Assembly (NCBI GenBank): GCA_020050375.1
Contig: JAGVKR010000807.1
Coordinates: forward strand, 1 to 7,226
DNA length: 7,226 bases
Direction: 5' to 3'
Source: Planctomycetales bacterium
GTDB taxonomy: Bacteria > Planctomycetota > Planctomycetia > Planctomycetales > Planctomycetaceae
In this document: piece by piece, positions 1-5,511 of the stretch
Position numbering within the stretch: the stretch's first letter is position 1
How the letters are laid out: every line of letters begins with the position of its first letter
Notes under the pieces: model-generated
Databases searched by the model: none
Seen by the model: the letters and a program-made list of their open reading frames with translations, nothing else
Told to the model about the DNA's origin: nothing
Position numbers and translations under genes: made by a program

Positions 1-95
1 CCTGCCCATATGAGCCATGCGGCCCAGGCAATCGCGATGGCGATTGGCGAAAACATAATGAGCAGCGTCACGATGATTTTGCGAGTGGCTGACAT
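1..95 (-). CDS. Small membrane protein, N-terminal part only (runs off window)
   Basis: An ATG at 95-93 opens a frame that stays open to the window edge, giving 31 whole residues. The start reads MSATRKIIVT, followed by a continuous hydrophobic stretch from about residue 8 to 31 with several Trp (ending WLIWA). This looks like a single membrane segment with a short positively charged cytoplasmic N-terminus (R5, K6). The start lies 2 nt after the TGA of the upstream gene at 98-259, so translational coupling is likely; no good Shine-Dalgarno is visible. The hydrophobic part resembles that of the upstream neighbour: both have 'SPI' in the middle and 'WxxWA' near the end. I do not recognise a family, and the function is unknown. 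The C-terminus is outside the window. Confidence 0.5.
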   Translation of the reverse strand, partial: MSATRKIIVTLLIMFSPIAIAIAWAAWLIWA

Positions 96-97
96 GC

Positions 98-259
98 TCA
101 GCGGCCAATGCCCGAGATCACTGCCCAGACAACCCAGATAATCCCAAAGACGACAACGATGAGGATTGGCGAGGATGCCATCAGGATTGCCAGAATCAGA
201 TTCTGGTTGTCGATCAGCCAGCCGATCGGCCCCCGTCGTTTTGTCGGTCGCTCGTTCAT
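98..259 (-). CDS. Small single-span membrane protein, unknown function
   Basis: This is a 53-residue protein starting at ATG 259-257 and ending at TGA 100-98. It begins MNERPTKRRGPIGWLIDNQN, a basic head of about 20 residues, followed by one strongly hydrophobic segment (about residues 20-49, including ASSPILIVVV and WVVWAV) and a short GIGR tail. Basic residues before the span predict the N-terminus in the cytoplasm. The frame is open further upstream, to 427, but that part is Arg/His/Ser-rich without protein-like character, so I chose the internal ATG. No clear ribosome-binding site precedes it. The next gene begins 2 nt after this stop and encodes a similar segment, so the two look like a tandem pair. 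No function can be assigned. Confidence 0.55.
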   Translation of the reverse strand: MNERPTKRRGPIGWLIDNQNLILAILMASSPILIVVVFGIIWVVWAVISGIGR

Positions 260-427
260 ATTGTGTAAAGATGGGCAGTCCGGGTTGCCTGACGGAGGGG
301 AGTGGTTCTCGGAATGCCTCCACTGCCCGAAATGCCGATATTGCCAGCATCTCGCTTTGTCCCGTGATTGCGGGACCGTTTTCTGATCCGACCGCCACGC
401 GATTGTCGCTTCGTGAGATCTTACCAC
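260..427. promoter_or_regulatory. Divergent intergenic gap, presumed to hold promoters for both sides
   Basis: This gap lies between the start of the minus-strand small membrane gene pair and the start of the plus-strand lipoprotein gene. Promoters for both directions should lie here, but I could not pick convincing -35/-10 pairs on either strand. It contains a 7-bp inverted repeat GGGCAGT (273-279) / ACTGCCC (322-328), 42 nt apart, and a tighter hairpin at 359-376. Its role is inferred from layout only. Confidence 0.3.
359..376 (+). other. Small hairpin with 6-bp stem in the divergent gap
   Basis: GTCCCG (359-364) pairs with CGGGAC (371-376) around a 6-nt loop, TGATTG, with TTTT at 379-382. 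It has the outline of a weak intrinsic terminator reading rightwards, but no plus-strand gene lies just upstream to be terminated. It could be a 5'-leader hairpin of the lipoprotein transcript or chance in GC-rich DNA. Confidence 0.3.
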
Positions 428-652
428 TTGTGGAAACGTGACGCCCCGCTATCACTCCGTCGATTGCCGAGCCTCGCGGCGCTGGCGGGAGTGATGCTGT
501 TTTCCGGATGTGCCTCTTCGACTGGAACCACCAGCGCGCAGAGAATGCCGACCGTGGACGAACCACGACCCGATTTCGGACCGAATCCCTTGGCCGACTG
601 CCTGCGTTGGCCGAAAGATTCCGTACCCCAGGTTCCACTGTACGCTCCCTAA
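428..652 (+). CDS. Small putative lipoprotein
   Basis: From a TTG start at 428 this gene encodes 74 residues. The N-terminus is a classic lipoprotein signal: a basic region (K3, R4, R11, R12), a hydrophobic core (LAALAGVMLF) and a lipobox-like F-S-G-C with the lipidated Cys at residue 28, followed by a Ser/Thr-rich linker (ASSTGTTSAQ). The remaining 40 or so residues are Pro-rich and polar, with no recognised domain. The start is uncertain: the frame is open back to another TTG at 368, but beginning at 428 gives a signal peptide of normal length. No ATG is available before the hydrophobic core, and no strong ribosome-binding site is visible. The exported-protein gene follows after 52 nt on the same strand, so both may be on one transcript and act in the cell envelope. 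The function is unknown. Confidence 0.6.
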   Translation: MWKRDAPLSLRRLPSLAALAGVMLFSGCASSTGTTSAQRMPTVDEPRPDFGPNPLADCLRWPKDSVPQVPLYAP

Positions 653-690
653 TCGTTTCCGAACTCCCCCGAAATCATTCAGGCCGAACG

Positions 691-695
691 AAGGA
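691..695 (+). promoter_or_regulatory. Ribosome-binding site for the exported protein gene
   Basis: AAGGA lies 9 nt before the ATG at 705. It helps fix that ATG as the start, because the frame itself is open as far back as 510. A second purine run, GAGGA at 698-702, is only 2 nt from the ATG and too close to serve. Confidence 0.6.
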
Positions 696-704
696 TCGAG
701 GATA

Positions 705-1706
705 ATGGCTGACACCTGTCTGAGAAGGACGCTCAGAACCAACCGAGCTCTGTTGTGCGGGCTGCTGGTCGTTGCCGCGGGATCCGTCTCGGTCGTGGCA
801 CAATTTCGGTATTACTCGGTGCCCGGCCGCGGTCAGAAAGTGACGCAGGTCGGCGACGATTTCGAAGACGCCGAATGGGGTTATCATCCCAACGGCCCCA
901 AGAGCAGCACCAACATCGATCAGCAGGATCGGCTCCCCAGCGGGATCTCGAAGAACCAGCGGATCTACGAGAGCACGTACCGCGGCCAGCCCGACAAAAT
1001 CGAGCGGATCGAAACGCCGGCGGGAGGCATCCCCGGCAGCAAGTTTGCCCTGCTGATGCGCACGAGCCAGGCTGGCATTCCGGGACATCCGAGCTTCAAG
1101 ATGCAACAGGACGATCTGCTGGTCAACACCGCATCGATGCTCGGCGGGCCGGTGCCGGTGTCGAAAGCGCCCAGCATCGTCGTACGGGTCTTCCTCCCCC
1201 CATTCGAGCACTGGGAAAAACGGACCGGCGCGTCGTTTGGCTTCCGGGCCGAGCTGGAAGGCAGCTCGTGGGAAACCGTCACGTCGTCGAAGCGGGGGCT
1301 GTTCTCGCGGATTGGCCGCCGGACGATTCGTAAAGAGGAACCGTACTGGCCGGGGATGTTCATTCAGTTCAACAGCAAGTCCGACCGGGTGAACAAAGAG
1401 GATTCGGCGGTCATTCTCATCCGCTCGGGTGAACGCGGCGAGGACCTGATCGGACCGAAGATCACAACCACCGGCTGGTGGACGCTGGGGATGACGTTCA
1501 CGCCCGACGGAATGTCGCACTTCTACGCCAGCCCGGGAGTCGACCCTCTCACCGAGAAAGATCATCTGGCAACGACCAAGCCCTACGGACACACGGCCGA
1601 GCAGCTCAACACGTTTTTCTTCAACGTCGTCGTCCAGGACGACGGCCGGAGCTGGTCGACCGAATGGGTCGTGGATGATCCCGCGCTGTATTACTACACG
1701 CGGTAG
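705..1706 (+). CDS. Exported protein of unknown function (planctomycete-type family)
   Basis: A 333-residue protein. The N-terminus has Arg at 7, 8, 11 and 14, a hydrophobic core at about 15-31 and a plausible signal peptidase I site after V-V-A (residue 32), so export is likely. The mature part is rich in Gly, Pro, Trp and aromatic residues: 'DDFEDAEWGY' at 51-60, 'RLPSG' at 76-80, 'MQQDDLLVN' at 133-141, 'YWPGMFIQFNS' at 214-224, 'GWWTLGMTFTPDG' at 257-269, and 'WSTEWVVDDP' at 317-326 near the end. The alternating beta-strand-like pattern and the 'TFTPDGxxHFYASPGV' section recall jelly-roll/concanavalin-like folds, but that is inference from pattern alone. I associate this type of sequence with conserved planctomycete proteins without assigned function. 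No catalytic motif is evident. The preceding lipoprotein gene may be co-transcribed. Its TAG stop abuts the stop codon of the opposing propeller gene. Confidence 0.85.
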   Translation: MADTCLRRTLRTNRALLCGLLVVAAGSVSVVAQFRYYSVPGRGQKVTQVGDDFEDAEWGYHPNGPKSSTNIDQQDRLPSGISKNQRIYESTYRGQPDKIERIETPAGGIPGSKFALLMRTSQAGIPGHPSFKMQQDDLLVNTASMLGGPVPVSKAPSIVVRVFLPPFEHWEKRTGASFGFRAELEGSSWETVTSSKRGLFSRIGRRTIRKEEPYWPGMFIQFNSKSDRVNKEDSAVILIRSGERGEDLIGPKITTTGWWTLGMTFTPDGMSHFYASPGVDPLTEKDHLATTKPYGHTAEQLNTFFFNVVVQDDGRSWSTEWVVDDPALYYYTR

Positions 1707-3524
1707 TCATTCGGCGAGCGGCAACTCGAAACAGGCGGCTTCGTGGTCGTTGCGAACGAGCAGGCAACGGCCGGCCAGAGCCGGATTGTTCCACGTTTTG
1801 CCGGTGAGCGCGGGGATCCGCCCCAGCTCGATCAACTGCTGCGGGTCGGGGCGAACAAGCACGACTTCGCCGCTTTCGGCCTGCACGAGCAGAAGCTCGC
1901 CCACCAATAGAATCTGGCCGTGCTGATAGCGGCCTCCCTTCCACTTCCGCTTTCCGGTCGCCAGGTCGATGCAGGCGAGGATCCCGTCGTCGAGACCGTA
2001 GACGCAGTCTCCCAGCCGCACGGCGGTGGTGAACTTCGTTTTCATTTCGCGGGAGTTCTTCCAGATTTCTTTGACCGACCATTCCTTCTCGCCTGGAGCC
2101 AGCTCGAGCAACACGCTGCCATTGTCGTAGCCGGTGGCGATCATCAGCCGGCCGGCCGGTCCGTCGATCACCAGGGGCTGCGAGCAGTTCACGTGAACGT
2201 GGTTCGTCCAATGGAAGTTCCAGAGGAACTCGTCGGTCTCGGGGTCGTGCCCTTCGACGCCGTCGTCGGTGTAGAGCAGTATCTGCCGGCGGCCGGCCAG
2301 CTCGACCAAAGCGGGAGAGCCATAGCTGGCTGAGAACTTGCCGGCGTGCCAGACGCGTTTGCCGGTCGTGCGGTCGTAGGCCACGAGCGACGCGTGCGGG
2401 TTGCCGGTCGGGGCGACGATCACCAATTCGCCGACGATCAATGGTGACGCACAAACTCCGTGCGCAATCGGATGCCCCTCGTTGTCTTTCTGGACGTCGC
2501 TCGCCCAGATCACCTGGCCGCTGGCGACGTCGAGACAATGCAGCTTTCCGGTGGCGCCGACGGCATAGACGCGATCGTCGCTAATCGTTGGCGTGGCGCG
2601 CGGGCCGAGCCCCCCCATCGTCGATTCACCATCGGCATCGCCAAACCGCGCGGGATAAGTCTGGACCCAAATGAGCGCCCCATCGGACACTCGGCAGCAG
2701 ACGATGGCTTCGGAGTCGCCGCGCTGCTCCTGCGTGACGGCCTGATCGCCGACGACGGCAAACGAGCTCCATCCCTCGCCGACCGGATGACGCCACAGCT
2801 CGCGCGGCGGCTGTGCCTGCCAGTCGGAGGAGAGCTTCACTCCCGTCACGACGCCGGTTCGATCGGGCCCGAGAAACTGGGGGAAATCGTGCGCGTTCGA
2901 CTGTGTTTCGAGAGAAGCGGGCGTCCCATCGGATTGTGGCTTGGCGACGTCTGCTCCCGCATGTAGCGATGCATCAACGGGAGACGACCGCCAGGCAAAA
3001 TTGACGCGGGCATCGCCCGTGAGTCCGGCGGTTTTGAGCAACAGGGGAAAGGGAATCGTCAGCAACAGCAAGAGTGCGAGCCAGCCTAAGCGCTGACTCC
3101 ACGACCAGGGGCGATAGAACATCCAGGCCAGCCACACGATCCAGAACGTCGCTGGCACGAACAGGGCCAGGACGACCGGCTTCGGGATCAGGTTGCCGGA
3201 AAAGAGCCAGATGATGAGGCCGGTCACGACGACCCAGACGGCAGCCACGATTCGCGGGACATGGGGCTCGAATCGCGAAGAGGCAAGCTGGCGGGAGAGT
3301 CGGACCGTGAGGAGGATCACCAGGGCGATCCCGGCGGCGAGGATGGCCAATGTCCGCCCGTGGAGGCGTCCGTCCATCATCCCCATGACGAGCAACAGGC
3401 CCCAGTGATAGATCAGCACGGAGGGGGTCACGATCAGCGCGGCGAGCAGGCGGACGTAGGGCCAGATTCGCTTGGGAGCGGTAGAGGACACGCCGGCGGA
3501 ATCATCGTTGACGGTCGAATGCAC
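1707..3524 (-). CDS. Membrane-anchored PQQ-type beta-propeller repeat protein
   Basis: A 605-residue protein in two parts. Residues 22-164 hold five hydrophobic segments (about 22-46, 57-75, 91-108, 114-136, 147-164). Basic loops at about 75-91 and 138-146 put the N-terminus inside and, by the positive-inside rule, the C-terminus outside the cytoplasmic membrane. After a Ser/Ala/Pro-rich linker (about 178-212) comes a beta-propeller opening with FPQFLGPDRTGVV (214-226), with recurring PQQ-repeat blades: LHCLDVASGQVIW (328-340), LVAYDRTTGKRVW (380-392), EGHDPETDEFLW (424-435), LACIDLATGKRKW (516-528). These repeats need not bind PQQ; in such proteins they are often structural or BamB-like, and no dehydrogenase partner domain or heme site is seen. 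I chose GTG 3524 because it begins 10 nt after the Uma2 stop with GGGG upstream; the frame is open to 3605, but that would overlap Uma2. Substrate and partners are unknown. Confidence 0.9.
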   Translation of the reverse strand: MHSTVNDDSAGVSSTAPKRIWPYVRLLAALIVTPSVLIYHWGLLLVMGMMDGRLHGRTLAILAAGIALVILLTVRLSRQLASSRFEPHVPRIVAAVWVVVTGLIIWLFSGNLIPKPVVLALFVPATFWIVWLAWMFYRPWSWSQRLGWLALLLLLTIPFPLLLKTAGLTGDARVNFAWRSSPVDASLHAGADVAKPQSDGTPASLETQSNAHDFPQFLGPDRTGVVTGVKLSSDWQAQPPRELWRHPVGEGWSSFAVVGDQAVTQEQRGDSEAIVCCRVSDGALIWVQTYPARFGDADGESTMGGLGPRATPTISDDRVYAVGATGKLHCLDVASGQVIWASDVQKDNEGHPIAHGVCASPLIVGELVIVAPTGNPHASLVAYDRTTGKRVWHAGKFSASYGSPALVELAGRRQILLYTDDGVEGHDPETDEFLWNFHWTNHVHVNCSQPLVIDGPAGRLMIATGYDNGSVLLELAPGEKEWSVKEIWKNSREMKTKFTTAVRLGDCVYGLDDGILACIDLATGKRKWKGGRYQHGQILLVGELLLVQAESGEVVLVRPDPQQLIELGRIPALTGKTWNNPALAGRCLLVRNDHEAACFELPLAE

Positions 3525-3529
3525 GATTA

Positions 3530-3533
3530 CCCC
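3530..3533 (-). promoter_or_regulatory. Probable ribosome-binding site for the propeller gene
   Basis: On the minus strand, GGGG lies 5 nt before the GTG at 3524 and just after the TAA of the Uma2 gene (3537-3535). It is a weak match to AGGAGG, but it supports the GTG start and implies reinitiation by ribosomes that finish Uma2. Confidence 0.4.
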
Positions 3534-3534
3534 G

Positions 3535-4203
3535 TTACGCTTCGTCCAACTCAGCGAACAGGTCGCGGAGCTTGAGTTTGAAACCTGGCACAACGTCGCC
3601 GCCACTGAGCGTTTGATGCTCCTTCAAAACGGTTCGTGACTTCGGCGATTCGAAGACCTCGATGGTCCGTTCTCGGGGATCAACGTACCAGACCAGCCGC
3701 ACGCCATGCTTGAAATACGCCGTCAGCTTGCGCTGCATTTCCTTTGGCGTATTGGAGACGCTGAGAACCTCCACCGCGAGGTCGGGAATAATCGGCGGGA
3801 TCGGACCACGGGGCCGCTTCCCGCCCGGCAGGCTCGCGTAAGCCACGTACGACACGTCGGGAATGTAAACGAGACCGGGGTCGAATTTGAGCATCCCTCC
3901 CTCGCCGGCGACCATACCCAGGCGCTTGGGACGGACGAAACGACGAATCAACGCCAGAATTGCTCCTGCCAGAATCGATTCTTCGTAGCCCACGGCTTTC
4001 TCCACGAGGATTCCATCGATCAATTCGCAATGCCGGTTTTCGCGCGCTTCGATCCGAATAACGTCGTCTTCGATGGCCGTTCCGGGAGCGGGATCCGAAC
4101 GGATTCTCCAGGAGGGAATCGCACCGAAGCGCCGTGCGATATCGGCGACGGTCAGCAAATGCTCGTGATCGAATTCGACGTTCGGCTCAAGAACTGTAGC
4201 CAT
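3535..4203 (-). CDS. Uma2 family (DUF820) PD-(D/E)XK nuclease-like protein
   Basis: A 222-residue protein. The family signature is clear in order: CELIDGILVEK (59-69, conserved E60), the PD of IPDVSYV (D116), PDLAVEVLS (140-148, E145) followed by the conserved lysine region around K159 (MQRKLTAYFKHGVRLVWYVDP, 156-176). D116, E145 and the Lys are arranged like the PD-(D/E)XK restriction-endonuclease core. Uma2 proteins are numerous in planctomycetes and cyanobacteria and are annotated as putative endonucleases, but substrate and biological role are not established. The N-terminal 50 residues are a little longer than in the shortest members. The start is ATG 4203-4201 with a weak GGAA upstream; the upstream in-frame extension runs into the preceding hydrolase and its palindrome, so it is not used. 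The propeller gene follows after 10 nt, indicating co-expression. Confidence 0.9.
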   Translation of the reverse strand: MATVLEPNVEFDHEHLLTVADIARRFGAIPSWRIRSDPAPGTAIEDDVIRIEARENRHCELIDGILVEKAVGYEESILAGAILALIRRFVRPKRLGMVAGEGGMLKFDPGLVYIPDVSYVAYASLPGGKRPRGPIPPIIPDLAVEVLSVSNTPKEMQRKLTAYFKHGVRLVWYVDPRERTIEVFESPKSRTVLKEHQTLSGGDVVPGFKLKLRDLFAELDEA

Positions 4204-4241
4204 GATGCATTTCCGCGGAACGATGGGTGCAGATCGCAATC

Positions 4242-4258
4242 GGTGGGCACAGCCCACC
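4242..4258. repeat. Perfect 7-bp-stem palindrome at the hydrolase stop codon
   Basis: GGTGGGC (4242-4248) and GCCCACC (4252-4258) are exact inverted copies around a 3-nt loop, ACA. On the minus strand the palindrome begins immediately after the TAG stop of the hydrolase (4261-4259). There is no T-tract on either side, so it is not a standard intrinsic terminator. The 'TAGGGTGGGCTGTGCCCACC' form looks to me like a dispersed REP-like element seen in planctomycete genomes, but its copy number here cannot be counted. It fills most of the 55-nt gap before Uma2. Confidence 0.7.
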
Positions 4259-5335
4259 CTACTTGAGGTGCTTGTCGAAAAACCGATACGCGACGTCGCG
4301 GGCGTCTTCTGGGAAGTCGTGAGCGCTGTCGGGGTAATTGGCCTGGAGATGGTCGGGCTTGCCGTACAGCGCATAAATCGGCCTGGCGGCCGCAATCACG
4401 TCGCGGACGCCCGAGACTTCGAAGTTGCTGTCGCGAACCGGGGCGCTCGCCAGAAAGGGGCGGGGCGCGAACGACGCCACGATCTCTGTGAAGTCGAACG
4501 GCACTTTGTCAGCGTTGTTGTCGTGCCGGCCGGCAATCAAGGGCATGTAACGGGGGCTCGTCCAGCCGGCGAGCTTCCCGTCGTAGTATTTGTGGAACCG
4601 CGTGAAGCCGCAATTGGAGACCATCGCCTTGATCCGCGGATCGAACGCCGCCGTGAACATTGTATTGTGGCCCCCCAGCGAATGGCCGATGCAGCCGATC
4701 CGTGCCTGATCGACTTCGGACAGTGACTCGAGCAGATCGACGGCCCGCTGGTTGTCCCAGATGGCCTTCATCGTGCCGCTGATATATCCATGCTTCGGAT
4801 CGAAATCGTAGCGGTGCTCGCCGAACGAAGGATAGTCGGGAGCGAGCGTGACGTAGCCGCGTTGCGCGAGGTGCAGGGCATAATGGAGGTTGGGCTTCCC
4901 TCCCAAACCGGCCGGCTCTTCCTTGCCGATCGTCACCGTCTGGTGCAGACAGAGAATGGCCGGTTGCTTCTCGCCAGTCGTCGAGGGGGGAAGAAAAAGG
5001 TAGGCGGCGACGCGGTCGTCTTTTTCGGTCGCGTACGTGATTTTTCGGCGAACGAGGTCGCCAATTTTCACCTCTTCGATTGCGTTGACATCGAGGGGGA
5101 CTTTTTTAGACGGGTCCGGCAATGGCCCCATCACGACCTGCATGTTGGCGAGAATGTGCTGCCGGCGTTTTTCCCAGTCGGCCGTCGATTTGATCGCATG
5201 CCGCTGGCCTCTGGCGTCGAGGTAGTAGCTGAGATCCTGATGCTCGGGGTAAGGGACCGGCGCCGGAGGGTCAGCGGCGGGGAGGGAGGCGTTTAGGAGG
5301 AGAAAGGTGATGAGGAGAGAACTTCCAACATTCAA
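4259..5335 (-). CDS. Secreted alpha/beta hydrolase (acetyl-esterase/dienelactone-hydrolase type)
   Basis: From a TTG at 5335 the protein has 358 residues: a hydrophobic export signal (about 6-20, LLITFLLLNASLPA, cleavage near A20/A21) and then a full alpha/beta-hydrolase domain. Visible landmarks are the strand/oxyanion region AILCLHQT (126-133), APDYPSFGEH (165-174), the nucleophile elbow GHSLGG (217-222, Ser219), the likely acid D302 in APVRDSNF, and the catalytic His339 in DSAHDFP. The triad is therefore complete. It is probably a periplasmic esterase acting on acylated carbohydrate or small esters, but the substrate cannot be read from sequence. The start is uncertain: no ATG, GTG or TTG follows 5335 before the mature domain, and 5335 itself lies inside repeat DNA. 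The frame is open back to an ATG at 5515 that overlaps the methyltransferase TGA; that version (418 residues) would carry repeat-encoded sequence and place the signal peptide internally. Confidence 0.85.
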   Translation of the reverse strand: MNVGSSLLITFLLLNASLPAADPPAPVPYPEHQDLSYYLDARGQRHAIKSTADWEKRRQHILANMQVVMGPLPDPSKKVPLDVNAIEEVKIGDLVRRKITYATEKDDRVAAYLFLPPSTTGEKQPAILCLHQTVTIGKEEPAGLGGKPNLHYALHLAQRGYVTLAPDYPSFGEHRYDFDPKHGYISGTMKAIWDNQRAVDLLESLSEVDQARIGCIGHSLGGHNTMFTAAFDPRIKAMVSNCGFTRFHKYYDGKLAGWTSPRYMPLIAGRHDNNADKVPFDFTEIVASFAPRPFLASAPVRDSNFEVSGVRDVIAAARPIYALYGKPDHLQANYPDSAHDFPEDARDVAYRFFDKHLK

Positions 5336-5404
5336 CGTCCGACGTTCAACGTCCAGCGGGGCGGTTTGACGTTGGAAGTTCGATGCTCGATGTTCGATGT
5401 TCGA
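5319..5404. repeat. Inverted-repeat block with 14-bp-period and 7-bp-period subrepeats
   Basis: GAACTTCCAAC (5319-5329) and GTTGGAAGTTC (5371-5381) are exact 11-bp inverted arms. Between them TTCAACGTCC occurs twice (5331-5340, 5345-5354), 14 bp apart. To the right lie three heptamers: CGATGCT (5381-5387), CGATGTT (5388-5394) and CGATGTT (5395-5401), then CGA. Translated on the minus strand this gives the 'NIEHRASNF...LDVERRTLNVG' type of peptide, which I recognise as a common artefact of dispersed intergenic repeats in large bacterial genomes. The left arm reaches into the first codons assigned to the hydrolase. Confidence 0.7.
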
Positions 5405-5418
5405 ATTCCTGCAAAGCG

Positions 5419-5449
5419 CCCCCCCCTGCCCCCCCTTCCTAAGGGGGGG
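5419..5449. repeat. C/G-run hairpin element with possible G-quadruplex strand
   Basis: CCCCCCCTT (5429-5437) pairs perfectly with AAGGGGGGG (5441-5449) around the loop CCT. A second run of eight C lies at 5419-5426, separated from the stem by TG. On the minus strand the two runs read G7-CA-G8, which meets the usual four-GGG pattern for an intramolecular quadruplex. Translated on that strand it yields 'TPPLRKGGQGG', a peptide I have come to associate with dispersed repeats in cyanobacteria and planctomycetes rather than with real proteins. There is no T-tract, so a terminator role is not supported. Confidence 0.65.
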
Positions 5450-5476
5450 AGTGCGCGCATCGCGTTCGCAGATCGT

Positions 5477-5511
5477 CATTCCGCATTCCGCATTCCGAAC
5501 TCCGCACTCGG
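5477..5511. repeat. Five tandem 7-bp units directly after the methyltransferase stop
   Basis: Three identical CATTCCG units (5477-5483, 5484-5490, 5491-5497) are followed by two variants, AACTCCG (5498-5504) and CACTCGG (5505-5511). On the minus strand this reads as repeats of CGGAATG beginning right after the TGA at 5514-5512. A 7-bp period shifts frame at every copy, so the array is not protein-coding in origin even though the frame happens to stay open. Confidence 0.75.

Noticed and set aside
98..427. The longer 109-residue version of the small membrane protein
   Set aside because: The first 56 residues are low-complexity and overlap the expected divergent promoter region. The internal ATG at 259 gives a coherent basic head plus membrane span.
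675..1592. A 305-codon open frame on the minus strand inside the exported-protein gene
   Set aside because: It is antisense to a gene with a signal peptide, good ribosome-binding site and protein-like motifs. Its product is Arg/Pro/His-rich low-complexity sequence typical of shadow frames in GC-rich DNA.
1621..2538. A second 305-codon minus-strand frame overlapping the propeller gene
   Set aside because: It lies in a different frame of the same strand as a protein with clear PQQ-type blades, and its translation is almost wholly Arg/Pro/Ala/Asp-rich without motifs.
4242..4258. The palindrome as a rho-independent terminator
   Set aside because: The stem is perfect, but neither strand has a T-tract after it.
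5477..5511. The tandem 7-bp units as a CRISPR array
   Set aside because: The units are contiguous 7-mers without spacers, too short and too few for a CRISPR array, and no cas gene is present.
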